Shown here one piece after another: positions 8,585 to 17,193 of a stretch of DNA of 64,000 nucleotides; positions within the stretch are counted from its first letter, which is position 1; each line of letters begins with the position of its first letter. Source of the DNA: Verrucomicrobiia bacterium (lineage in GTDB: Bacteria; Verrucomicrobiota; Verrucomicrobiia; Opitutales; Cerasicoccaceae); the NCBI GenBank assembly GCA_030432235.1, contig JAUIHT010000004.1:62001-126000 (forward strand), in the 5' to 3' direction. Made by a program: the position numbers and the translations under genes. Under the pieces are notes generated by a model, which was given only the letters and a program-made list of their open reading frames with translations, searched no databases and was not told where the DNA came from.

Positions 8585-10084
8585 ATGAGTAGTACGGAAA
8601 AAGTCGACCTGGTCTTCGTCGGGGCGGGCATCATGAGCGCCACGCTGGCCACGCTGGTGAAAGCGCTCGATCCGAGCCTGACGATCAACGTCTATGAGCG
8701 GCTGGGCGACATGGCGCAGGAGAGCTCCAACGCCTGGAACAACGCTGGCACCGGCCACACCGCCCTGTGCGAGCTCAACTACACGCCCGCCAAGCCCGAC
8801 GGCAGCATCGACATCTGGAAGGCCATCAAGATCAACGAGCACTTCGAGCAGTCGAAGCAGTTCTGGTCTTACCTCGTACGCGAGGGCGTGCTGCCCGACC
8901 CCGGCGCCTTCATCCACCCGATGTCGCACATGAGCTTCGTGCGCGGCGCGGCCGATGTGGCCTATTTGAAAAAACGCCACCTGGCGCTCTGCACGAGCCC
9001 GCTTTTCAGCAATATGCACTACTCCGAGGACCGCGGACGGCTCACGGAGTGGGCGCCGTTGACCATGGAGGGCCGCGAATCCCCCGAACCCGTCGCCGCA
9101 ACGCACTCCAAGTTCGGCAGCGATGTGGACTTCGGCTCACTGACTCGCGGCCTGCTGGAAAACATGTCCAAGCAGGAGGGCTTCCGGGTCTGCCTGCAAC
9201 ATCAAGTCGAGCATCTTGAGCGTATCCAGGGAGGCTGGCTCGTGCGCATCAAGGACCTCGTCACGAAGGAGGATAAGGAGGTGCGCACGCAGTTTGTCTT
9301 TCTCGGTGCGGGCGGTTACGCCCTGCCGCTCCTGCAGAAATCCGGCATCCCGGAAGGGCACGGCTTCGGCGGCTTTCCCGTCAGCGGCATGTGGCTGCGC
9401 TGCGACAAGCCCGAGCTGGCCGTGCGGCACCGTGCCAAGGTCTACGGCAAAGCTGGCCCGAGCGCGCCGCCGATGTCCGTCCCGCATTTGGACACGCGCG
9501 TCATCGACGGACAAACCTCGCTACTCTTCGGTCCCTTCGCCGGCTTTTCCACACGCTATTTGAAAAGCGGTTCCCTGCTGGACTTCCCGGCATCTCTGCG
9601 ACCCAACAACCTCATGCCGATGATTTCCGCGGGTGCGCAAAACGTGCCTTTGACGCAATATCTCATCGGGCAGGTCATGCAATCCAAGCATGACCGTATG
9701 GAGGCCCTGCGCGAGTACATGCCTCTGGCCCGCGACGACGATTGGCGCATCCAACAGGCCGGGCAACGCGTACAAGTCATCAAGAAATGTCCCAGGCGCG
9801 GCGGCATTCTGCAGTTCGGCACCGAGCTGGTCACCGCAGAGGATGGCTCCATCGCAGCCATGTTGGGCGCCTCACCGGGCGCATCCACCGCCGTGTCGAT
9901 CATGATCGAACTGGTCGAGCAATGCTTTGATCAACGCTTGGCCAAAGGCTGGCAAAGCCGTCTCCGCGAAATGGTGCCCTCGCACCGCCAATCACTCAAT
10001 GACGACCTCGCGTTGCTCAAACACGTGCGGCAGCAGTCCAACGAGTTGCTCGGCCTGCGTCAGCACAGCTACGTCGCGGCTTAG
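8585..10084 (+). CDS. mqo: Malate:quinone oxidoreductase
   Basis: This FAD enzyme oxidises malate to oxaloacetate and passes electrons to quinone at the inner membrane face, in place of or beside soluble malate dehydrogenase. The sequence carries the dinucleotide-binding start VDLVFVGAGIMSATLATLV and the family signatures ESSNAWNNAGTGHTALCELNYTP and ASPGASTAVSIM near the C-terminus. Length, about 499 residues from the ATG at 8585, matches the family. Two other in-frame ATGs lie upstream (8564 and 8576); none has a well-spaced ribosome site, so the start is uncertain by a few residues. It is monocistronic. Confidence 0.93.
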   Translation: MSSTEKVDLVFVGAGIMSATLATLVKALDPSLTINVYERLGDMAQESSNAWNNAGTGHTALCELNYTPAKPDGSIDIWKAIKINEHFEQSKQFWSYLVREGVLPDPGAFIHPMSHMSFVRGAADVAYLKKRHLALCTSPLFSNMHYSEDRGRLTEWAPLTMEGRESPEPVAATHSKFGSDVDFGSLTRGLLENMSKQEGFRVCLQHQVEHLERIQGGWLVRIKDLVTKEDKEVRTQFVFLGAGGYALPLLQKSGIPEGHGFGGFPVSGMWLRCDKPELAVRHRAKVYGKAGPSAPPMSVPHLDTRVIDGQTSLLFGPFAGFSTRYLKSGSLLDFPASLRPNNLMPMISAGAQNVPLTQYLIGQVMQSKHDRMEALREYMPLARDDDWRIQQAGQRVQVIKKCPRRGGILQFGTELVTAEDGSIAAMLGASPGASTAVSIMIELVEQCFDQRLAKGWQSRLREMVPSHRQSLNDDLALLKHVRQQSNELLGLRQHSYVAA

Positions 10085-10301
10085 GATTCACCGGTCTACT
10101 GTGCTCACCGGAATAAGGGGTTGCCACGTAGAAAGAGGTGTGGTGTAGTCATTTTTTGAACTGAAGAAACCGCCATTTCTGCCAGTCCAGCATTATCTGT
10201 TTTTTTAAAACACAGACTCGCCGCTTTTTTATATACGCGAAATTCAGCCCCGTAGGACTCAAGGCGCCATTGTGCGTCGAGACGGGTGAGGTGAGAAGAA
10301 T

Positions 10302-10337
10302 CCTTCGACGCGCTCAGGGCGGGTCCCTTCGACGCGC
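10302..10337. repeat. Short direct repeat in intergenic region
   Basis: CCTTCGACGCGC occurs at 10302-10313 and again at 10326-10337, 24 bases apart. The style resembles dispersed intergenic repeat fragments seen in many genomes. The rest of the gap between mqo and the methyltransferase operon (10085-10451) contains no gene that I can support. Confidence 0.5.
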
Positions 10338-10409
10338 CCGGCATACGCTGCCCAGGCGATGCTCCACGTGTGAGCCGTTAAATCCTTAACCATAAAATCA
10401 CTGCCGAAC

Positions 10410-10428
10410 GCAGGCGGCTTGAGCCTGC
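10410..10428 (+). promoter_or_regulatory. Small hairpin upstream of the betaine operon
   Basis: GCAGGC (10410-10415) and GCCTGC (10423-10428) form a 6-bp GC-rich stem with a 7-base loop, ending 23 bases before the preferred start of the first methyltransferase gene. It could affect initiation in the leader or bind a regulator; no consensus is recognised. Confidence 0.3.
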
Positions 10429-10451
10429 ACGCTAACCAGAAAATCCTGACC

Positions 10452-11294
10452 ATGCCAACTGACACCAAACCCTTGGAACAAGACTACGGGGAGAATCCTC
10501 TCTCCGTTCGCGACACAGACAAATACAAAGGCGAATACGTACAGTCATTCGTCGATAAATGGGACGAGCTCATCGACTGGGAGGCCCGCGCCGAAAGCGA
10601 AGGCGACTTTTTTATCAAAACCTTGAAAGAGCACGGCTGCAAAAAAGTACTCGATGTCGCCACCGGCACCGGCTTCCACTCTCTCCGTTTGATCAAGGAA
10701 GGCTTCGAGGTCATCAGCGCTGACGGCGCCCCGGAAATGCTGGCCAAAGCATTTTCCAATGGTCGCAAGCACGACAAAATCCTGCGCACCGTGCAGGCGG
10801 ACTGGCGTTGGCTCAACCGCGACGTCCATGGCAAGTACGATGCCGTCATCTGCCTGGGCAATTCCTTCACGCACCTTTTCGACGAGCGTGATCGTCGCAA
10901 GGCCCTGGCCGAGTTCTACGCTGCCCTGCGGCATGACGGCATTCTCATCCTCGATCAGCGCAACTACGACATGATCCTGGATGAGGGATTCAAGAGCAAG
11001 CACACCTTTTACTATTGCGGCGATAACGTCCGCGCAGAGCCCGAGCATGTCGACGAGGGGCTGGCCCGGTTCCAGTATTCCTTTCCCGACGGCTCACAAT
11101 ATCACCTCAACATGTTCCCGCTGCGCGTTCGCTATGTCCAGCAGTTGATGACCGAGGTCGGTTTCCAAAAGATTAACACCTTCGCCGACTTCCAGGAAAC
11201 CTATCGCCAGGAGGACCCGGATTTCTACATCCACGTGGCCGAAAAGCGCTACCCTGACGACATGAACAAGCCCAACAAGGAGATTCGCCGATGA
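10452..11294 (+). CDS. gsmt: Glycine/sarcosine N-methyltransferase
   Basis: It transfers methyl groups from S-adenosylmethionine to glycine and sarcosine, the first two steps of de novo glycine betaine synthesis in halophiles. The SAM-binding motif is VLDVATGTGFHSLRL, followed by the strongly conserved stretches SFVDKWDELIDWEARAESEG, QADWRWLNRDVHGKYDA and CLGNSFTHLFDERDRRKA, which match characterised halophile GSMT enzymes as I know them. Length is 280 residues from the ATG at 10452; an ATG 33 bases upstream would add 11 residues of unconserved sequence. The stop overlaps the next start by four bases (ATGA). Confidence 0.92.
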   Translation: MPTDTKPLEQDYGENPLSVRDTDKYKGEYVQSFVDKWDELIDWEARAESEGDFFIKTLKEHGCKKVLDVATGTGFHSLRLIKEGFEVISADGAPEMLAKAFSNGRKHDKILRTVQADWRWLNRDVHGKYDAVICLGNSFTHLFDERDRRKALAEFYAALRHDGILILDQRNYDMILDEGFKSKHTFYYCGDNVRAEPEHVDEGLARFQYSFPDGSQYHLNMFPLRVRYVQQLMTEVGFQKINTFADFQETYRQEDPDFYIHVAEKRYPDDMNKPNKEIRR

Positions 11295-12127
11295 GCACCG
11301 CTTCCGATACCGTAGCCAAGGCGCAGAGCTATTACGACAGCGACGACGCCGACAACTTCTACTATCAAGTCTGGGGCGGTGAGGACATTCACGTGGGCCT
11401 CTACGAGCATCCGGAGGAATCCATCTTCGATGCCAGCCGCCGCACGGTGAAGCGCATGGCAAGCGCGCTCTCGGGTTATCCGGCGGGCTCACACATCCTC
11501 GACCTGGGCGCGGGCTACGGCGGCTCCGCCCGCTACCTGGCGCGCGAAGGCGCCTATCACGTCACCTGCCTCAACCTCAGCAGCGTCCAGAACAAGCGCA
11601 ACCGCAGGATGAACTGGGAGCAGGGGCTGCTCGACCACATCGATGTAGTCGACGGCAACTTCGAGGAGCTGCCCTTTACCGAGCAAAGCTTTGACGTCGC
11701 CTGGACTCAGGATGCGCTCCTGCACAGTGCCAATCGCCAGCGCGTCTTCGAGGAGGTGGACCGCGTCTTGAAGCCCGGCGGCACGTTCATCCTGACCGAT
11801 CCGATGATGCGCGAGGGCGCTCCGCAAGATGTCCTCAAGCCCGTCTTCGAACGCATTCACCTGGACTCCATGGGCACCGTCGAAACCTACAATGGTTACG
11901 CCGAGCAGCTCGGTTGGAAGCCCGCCGAAATCGAGGAACGCACCAGCGATCTGGTCGCGCACTACAGCAGCGTGCTGCGTGAGCTGGAAAGTCGCCAGGA
12001 CGAGCTGCTCGAACATTGCAGCCCGGACTACATGGAGCGCATGAAAAAGGGGCTGCGCCACTGGATCAAAGCCGGGGAAAATGAAGCACTCTTCTGGGGC
12101 ATCATTCAGTTCCACAAGCCCGCATGA
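11291..12127 (+). CDS. sdmt: Sarcosine/dimethylglycine N-methyltransferase
   Basis: It methylates sarcosine and dimethylglycine to give glycine betaine, completing the pathway begun by the preceding gene. The 278-residue sequence contains the class I methyltransferase motif LDLGAGYGGSARYLA, the family stretches NFYYQVWGGEDIHVGLY and AWTQDALLHSANRQRVFEEV, and the post-motif RVLKPGGTFILTDPM. Both flanking junctions are four-base ATGA overlaps, so translation of the three genes is almost certainly coupled. Function is supported by similarity and by its partner genes. Confidence 0.92.
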   Translation: MSTASDTVAKAQSYYDSDDADNFYYQVWGGEDIHVGLYEHPEESIFDASRRTVKRMASALSGYPAGSHILDLGAGYGGSARYLAREGAYHVTCLNLSSVQNKRNRRMNWEQGLLDHIDVVDGNFEELPFTEQSFDVAWTQDALLHSANRQRVFEEVDRVLKPGGTFILTDPMMREGAPQDVLKPVFERIHLDSMGTVETYNGYAEQLGWKPAEIEERTSDLVAHYSSVLRELESRQDELLEHCSPDYMERMKKGLRHWIKAGENEALFWGIIQFHKPA

Positions 12128-13719
12128 GCAAATCGCCAGACGAGGACCCGCCCCAAAGGCAAACCTTCACCGACCGGCTGGGCCTGGACATCCACCCGCC
12201 GGTATTCATTACCTCAGCGGCGCTGATTGTCTTCTTCGTCATTCTGAGCCTCGTTTCGCTGGAGACGACGGGGCGTGTCTTCGATGAGATACAAGCCTGG
12301 ATCGCCAGCCGCTCGCGCTGGTTCTTTATCCTGGTGGTGGATCTCTTTCTGATCTTCATCGTGTGCGTGCTCTTTTCCCGCTTCGCACACATTCGCCTGG
12401 GTGGACGGGACGCCAAGCCTGACTATAGCTACTGGTCGTGGTTCTCCATGCTCTTCAGCGCGGGCATGGGCATCGGCCTGCTCTTTTACAGTGTAGCCGA
12501 GCCTATCATGCATGCGTCCGCGCCACCCTTTCACGGTGTCGAGGCGTTCAGCGAACAGGCCGTCAAGGACGCGATGAAGCTGACCTACTTCCACTGGGGT
12601 CTGCATGCCTGGGGCATCTATGCGCTGGTCGGGCTGGCCCTGGCTTACTTCGCCTTCAACCGCGGGCAGCCGCTGACTATTCGCTCGGCCTTCCGTCCGC
12701 TGCTCGGCTCCAAAGTGGACGGCCCCCTCGGCAACCTCATCGACATCCTGGCAGTGGTGGCGACCCTCTTCGGCGTGGCGACCTCCCTCGGGTTGGGTGT
12801 ACAGCAGGTCAATGCCGGCCTCGGCTACCTGTTTGGCGTGAGCGAAAGCGCCACCACACAGGTGCTGCTCATCACCGGCATCACCGCGCTGGCAACCGTC
12901 TCGGTCGTGCTGGGTCTCGACGGCGGCATTCGCCGTTTGAGCGAAATCAATCTGTCCGTTGCCGCCGTACTGTTGGTCTTTGTGCTCTTCGCCGGCCCCA
13001 CGCTTTTCCTGCTCAACGGCTTCGTGCAAAACCTGGGCGCCTATGCGCAGGATTTCCTCCGGCTCAGCACTTGGACCGAGACCTACCAACGCACCCACTG
13101 GCAGGAAAGCTGGACGGTGTTTTACTGGGCCTGGTGGATCGCCTGGTCGCCCTTCGTGGGTATGTTCATCGCACGCATTTCACGTGGGCGCACCATCCGC
13201 GAATTCCTGCTGGGGGTATTGCTGGTGCCGACCCTGATGACTTTCATCTGGCTGTCCATCTTCGGTAATGCCGCGCTTTACGAACAACTATTCGGCGCGG
13301 GTGAACTGGCCGGCGAGGTGCAGGAAAGCGTGTCCGTCGCACTCTTTGAAATGCTGGAGGCCTACCCGCTGTCCAAGATTGCATCCTTCCTGAGTGTTCT
13401 GGTGGTGATTACCTTCTTCGTCACCTCATCGGACTCCGGCTCGCTGGTCATTGATATTATCACGGCGGGTGGCAATACGGACCCGCCGGTGCCACAACGC
13501 ATTTTCTGGGCCGTGCTGGAGGGCGTGGTTGCCGCCGTCTTGTTGTTAGGCGGCGGCTTGAAGGCGTTGCAGACCGCATCCATCACCACGGGGCTGCCCT
13601 TCGCCATCGTGCTGCTTTTCATGGCCTACAGTCTGTACAAAGGCCTGTCGAGCGATCTGGATATCCCCACCCTTCACCCGCCTGCAAAGCCAAAAAGCAA
13701 ATCGACGCCCAAGGCTTAA
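12124..13719 (+). CDS. BCCT family glycine betaine/choline transporter
   Basis: This 531-residue sodium- or proton-coupled carrier has twelve predicted membrane segments. Diagnostic elements are FSAGMGIGLLFYSVAEPIMH (the Gly-rich segment of helix 3) and the aromatic stretch FYWAWWIAWSPFVGMFIARIS, followed by RGRTIREF, the BCCT signature in helix 8. The C-terminal tail is short and Lys-rich. Because it overlaps the methyltransferase genes it probably imports betaine or a precursor, so the operon couples synthesis to uptake or retrieval of leaked solute. Specificity for betaine versus choline, carnitine or ectoine is inferred from context. Confidence 0.9.
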   Translation: MSKSPDEDPPQRQTFTDRLGLDIHPPVFITSAALIVFFVILSLVSLETTGRVFDEIQAWIASRSRWFFILVVDLFLIFIVCVLFSRFAHIRLGGRDAKPDYSYWSWFSMLFSAGMGIGLLFYSVAEPIMHASAPPFHGVEAFSEQAVKDAMKLTYFHWGLHAWGIYALVGLALAYFAFNRGQPLTIRSAFRPLLGSKVDGPLGNLIDILAVVATLFGVATSLGLGVQQVNAGLGYLFGVSESATTQVLLITGITALATVSVVLGLDGGIRRLSEINLSVAAVLLVFVLFAGPTLFLLNGFVQNLGAYAQDFLRLSTWTETYQRTHWQESWTVFYWAWWIAWSPFVGMFIARISRGRTIREFLLGVLLVPTLMTFIWLSIFGNAALYEQLFGAGELAGEVQESVSVALFEMLEAYPLSKIASFLSVLVVITFFVTSSDSGSLVIDIITAGGNTDPPVPQRIFWAVLEGVVAAVLLLGGGLKALQTASITTGLPFAIVLLFMAYSLYKGLSSDLDIPTLHPPAKPKSKSTPKA

Positions 13720-13785
13720 GAACCCATCTAATAGAGATACCGATACCTTTTAAGTTCACATGCATGGCAGAATGAGTCTAGGCTC

Positions 13786-16176
13786 ATGGCCATGAAACAT
13801 GCTGCTGAAAAAATCCTGGGCGGGATGTTCGTGTTACTCCTCGTGCTCGTGGCGGTGGTTTACCTGCTCTACCACTTCTCGTCGGACTTCGCCCCGGAAT
13901 GGAATGCCTACGTGCGCGCCGCCCCACCCCAACCCGCGCCGGAATCGGAAGTAAAGGGCAACGTTTACCTCAACGAAATCCAGCCCATCTTTGACAGCCG
14001 GTGCGTGGCCTGCCACGGCTGTCTCAACTCTCCTTGCCTCCTGAAACTGACCAGCTTCGCGCACCTGCAACGAGGCGCACGGGACGTCAACCCCGACGGC
14101 ACCCACCTCTTCCCCGAAGCCCCTGTACGGCTCATCGACGAACCCGACGTAGCGGCCTGGCGCAGACGTGGCTTCTTCCCCGTTATCGACCCGGACGCCT
14201 CCGACGATAAGCGCCTGGCGGACAGCAACCTCTACCGCATGATCATGGCGGGCTTCGCCCACAATCAGCGCGACTTTGATCTCCAGCCGGTGCAGCCCAT
14301 TTATAAAAAGGAGAACAAGCACTTTTGCGCCGGTTCAGATGAGCTGGCCAAGTGGCTCAACGAAAACCCGGCTGCGGGCATGCCTTTTGCCCTGCCTGCC
14401 CTCAACGTCACCGAAATCCAGACCATCACCGACTGGATTAAAAGCGGCGCGCCCGGCCCCAGCGCCGCCGTCGAGGCCGCCCGTGCCCAGCCCAGTGACC
14501 CGAAGGTCATTCTCGCCTGGGAAGGCTTTCTCAATCAGGACGATCCCCGCGCGCCCATCGTGGCCCGGTACATCTACGAACACACCTTCCTGGCGCACTA
14601 TCACTTCGCGCGGCTGCCGGGCGAGTTCTACCGGATGGTGCGCTCAGCCACCCCGCCCGGCGAGCCCGTCCGGGAAATCGTCACCTCGCGCCCCTTCGAC
14701 GACCCCTTCGTCGACGACAGCGTGCAGAAGGTCTACTACCGCTTCGTGCGCAAGACCGACGTGGCCGTGCAAAAGTCGTTCTACCTCTGGGAGGTCAATC
14801 TGGAGACCATGGTTCGGCTCCGCGAAATCTTCTTTGATGGTGACTGGCCCGCCGATGCCGAGCTCGACCCCGGCTATGCCTCGCACAATCCCTTCGAAGT
14901 TTTTCAAGGTATCCCTACACGGCGGCGCGCGCAGTTCCTCTACGAGAATTCCAAGCTCATTGTCAGCGGCATGATACAAGGCCCTGTGTGCGTCGGCAAC
15001 CTCGCCACCTACGCGATCAAGGACTACTTCTGGGCCTTCCTGGTCAAGCCTGAGAGTGACCCCTCCGTGCTCGATCCCGAGCTGGGGCTGAAGTCCTGGA
15101 AGGACTTCATGGGCTTCGGCGTCAAAGCCAACGCCGACTACTCCAAGGCCTACGCCGACACCCTGTACCAATACAAACCGGACGGCTACAGCGTCAGCGA
15201 CATCTGGGACGGCGGCAAAACCAACCCCAACGCCTGGCTGACCATCCTGCGCAACGAAACCAACGCCACCGTGCTCTTTGGGCGCAAGGGCGGCGTCCCG
15301 CCGACGTTCTGGCTGGTCGATTTCAGCGGTCTGGAGCGCCTGTACTATTCGCTCGTGGCGGATTACACCTACTGGGGCGGCACCCGCGAAAAGCTGCGCA
15401 CCTGGACCTTCATGGGCTACCTGCGCGAGGAATTCGAAGACAACTTCCTCCGCCTGCTCCCACCGGAAGAGCGCAAACAGTATCGCGACAAGTGGACGCA
15501 AGGCATCGGCCAAAAATTGCTCTTCACCATGCCCTTTCCCGACGAGGACAGCCCCAGCGCGGTCGAGCTCGACGATGACAACCCGATGAGCCACCTCCTG
15601 GCAAAAATCCAGGAACGGCTCGGCCCCAAGGTAAGCGGCCCCGCCGATCCGCTCAACCCCGCCCAAACCAGCGACACGGTCGAGCTGCCCAAGGAAATCA
15701 CCAACAAGGAGCAGTGGGAGAAAGCCGTGGCCGGGCTGACCATGCGTACGCATCAGAGCTTCACCCCCTACCTGCCCAGCCTGACCTATCTGCGCATCAA
15801 AGCCGGCGAGGAGGACTGGGTCTACACCATCGTGGCCAACCGCTCCTACGCCTTCAACAACGTCGTCTTCGACGAGAACGGAGCCGCTCAACCCAAGCTC
15901 GACACCATGAGCGTCTACCGTGGCCTCGTTGGCGACTTCCCCAATCTCTTCGTCGAGGTCGATCTCGATAAAGCCCTGCCCATGCTCAAGGGACTCACCC
16001 TCGTCAAAGACGAAGACTCCTGGAACGCCTGGAAGGACACCTACGCCACCCTGCGCAACAACCTGTCATTCTGGGACGCCTACGACTGGTTCACGCAGTG
16101 GAACTACGCCAACCGCGCCCCCGAGGCCGGCCACTACGACCTGACCTATTACATGTTTCTCGACTCGAATTATTAG
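13786..16176 (+). CDS. cti: Fatty acid cis/trans isomerase with c-type haem
   Basis: Cti converts cis-unsaturated phospholipid acyl chains to trans in the periplasm, rigidifying the membrane under solvent, heat or osmotic stress. The N-terminus has a membrane anchor or signal (residues 10-29), followed by the diagnostic haem motif CVACHGC (Cys73, Cys76, His77) within FDSRCVACHGCLNSPCLLKL. Length (796 residues) fits the family. Other family-like stretches include ARLPGEFYRMVRSATPPG and GPVCVGNLATYAI. The gene lies 66 bases after the betaine operon on the same strand and may belong to one stress response. A second in-frame ATG at 13792 is an equally possible start. Confidence 0.9.
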   Translation: MAMKHAAEKILGGMFVLLLVLVAVVYLLYHFSSDFAPEWNAYVRAAPPQPAPESEVKGNVYLNEIQPIFDSRCVACHGCLNSPCLLKLTSFAHLQRGARDVNPDGTHLFPEAPVRLIDEPDVAAWRRRGFFPVIDPDASDDKRLADSNLYRMIMAGFAHNQRDFDLQPVQPIYKKENKHFCAGSDELAKWLNENPAAGMPFALPALNVTEIQTITDWIKSGAPGPSAAVEAARAQPSDPKVILAWEGFLNQDDPRAPIVARYIYEHTFLAHYHFARLPGEFYRMVRSATPPGEPVREIVTSRPFDDPFVDDSVQKVYYRFVRKTDVAVQKSFYLWEVNLETMVRLREIFFDGDWPADAELDPGYASHNPFEVFQGIPTRRRAQFLYENSKLIVSGMIQGPVCVGNLATYAIKDYFWAFLVKPESDPSVLDPELGLKSWKDFMGFGVKANADYSKAYADTLYQYKPDGYSVSDIWDGGKTNPNAWLTILRNETNATVLFGRKGGVPPTFWLVDFSGLERLYYSLVADYTYWGGTREKLRTWTFMGYLREEFEDNFLRLLPPEERKQYRDKWTQGIGQKLLFTMPFPDEDSPSAVELDDDNPMSHLLAKIQERLGPKVSGPADPLNPAQTSDTVELPKEITNKEQWEKAVAGLTMRTHQSFTPYLPSLTYLRIKAGEEDWVYTIVANRSYAFNNVVFDENGAAQPKLDTMSVYRGLVGDFPNLFVEVDLDKALPMLKGLTLVKDEDSWNAWKDTYATLRNNLSFWDAYDWFTQWNYANRAPEAGHYDLTYYMFLDSNY

Positions 16177-16289
16177 TTACAGAATACCGTTATCAAAGAA
16201 GCTTACTGTAAACCGAATTTCGTTTCGGCATACTTGCATATCCGCTCGAAAGCAGATTCATTTACGATAATTATTTATCCATTTGCCCC

Positions 16290-17177
16290 ATGGATGACTC
16301 CGCACCACTCAGCAGTTCTGATATCGAACACTTTTTGGAAAACGGCTACGTCGTCATTCGGGAGGCCCTTCCACGCGAGGCCACGGAGCAGGGAGTCGCA
16401 GAAGCGTTTAGCCGCGCGGGGCTCGACCGGCAGGCACCCAAGACCTGGCCCCAAAAGCCCATTCACTTGGGGTGCTCTCATTGGTGGAATGTGACGGAGT
16501 TCGCGCCCAAGGTTTGGGCCGCAACCTGCCAGCTTCTCGGCGGGAAAGAACGCATTAAGACGCCTTACGAGTTTGGCAATAGCTACATCATGAATCTGGG
16601 CTGGCGGGCGGATGAACCGTATCTGCCGCCCGGACCGGATTGCCCGGGCTGGCACAAAGATGGCGATTCGTTCCTGCACTTCCTGGATTCCCCCGAACAG
16701 GGACTCTTATCGATTGTCGCCTGGACCGACGTGGTATCCAAAGGCGGCTCCACCTACATCGCGACCGACTCGGTAGGCGTCGTGGCGCGCTACCTGGCCG
16801 AACACCCCGAAGGCGTCCACCCGAACACCTTTGGCGAGCTGCGCCTCATCGACCAATGCAAGCGCTTTGCGGAAGCCACTGCGCGTGCGGGTGATGTTTT
16901 TCTGCTACATCCCTACATGCTGCATGCCTCCTCACAGAACCTGCTGCGAGTCGAGCGCATCATCACCAACCCGCCCGCCTATCTGAAGGAGCCGATGCAG
17001 TTCAACCGCGAAAGGGCGGCAGACTTTTCTCCGGTGGAACAAGCCGTCCTGCGCGGGCTGAGAGTGGAGCGGCTGGATTTCAAGCCAACAGCGCCACGCC
17101 AGGTCATCGTCCCCAAGCGCGTCGCGAACCAGGCGCGCCTGCTGGAGGAGGAACGCACACGCGCCACCACACGCTAA
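16290..17177 (+). CDS. Phytanoyl-CoA dioxygenase (PhyH) family protein
   Basis: This is a predicted non-haem Fe(II)/2-oxoglutarate oxygenase of 295 residues. The iron-binding facial triad is visible: HKD in CPGWHKDGDSF (His122 and Asp124) and the distal His212 in HPYMLHASSQN, followed by Arg220 placed to bind 2-oxoglutarate. The sequence lacks the ectoine hydroxylase signature, so it is not EctD despite the osmoprotection neighbours. A close family substrate cannot be named. There is a 113-base gap after cti, so co-transcription is uncertain. Confidence 0.82.
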   Translation: MDDSAPLSSSDIEHFLENGYVVIREALPREATEQGVAEAFSRAGLDRQAPKTWPQKPIHLGCSHWWNVTEFAPKVWAATCQLLGGKERIKTPYEFGNSYIMNLGWRADEPYLPPGPDCPGWHKDGDSFLHFLDSPEQGLLSIVAWTDVVSKGGSTYIATDSVGVVARYLAEHPEGVHPNTFGELRLIDQCKRFAEATARAGDVFLLHPYMLHASSQNLLRVERIITNPPAYLKEPMQFNRERAADFSPVEQAVLRGLRVERLDFKPTAPRQVIVPKRVANQARLLEEERTRATTR

Positions 17178-17193
17178 CGTTGCTCGCAGGCAG

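Noticed and set aside
10105-10344. 79-codon minus-strand frame in the mqo-gsmt gap
   Set aside because: Its start overlaps the short direct repeat, it has no ribosome site and the amino acid sequence is low in information.
14644-15891. 415-codon frame antisense to cti
   Set aside because: Gly/Val-rich shadow of the cti coding sequence with no start context or recognisable domain.
16290-17177. Ectoine hydroxylase (EctD)
   Set aside because: The gene sits near betaine genes and is a PhyH-type oxygenase, but the EctD signature around the HxD motif is missing and no ectoine genes are present.
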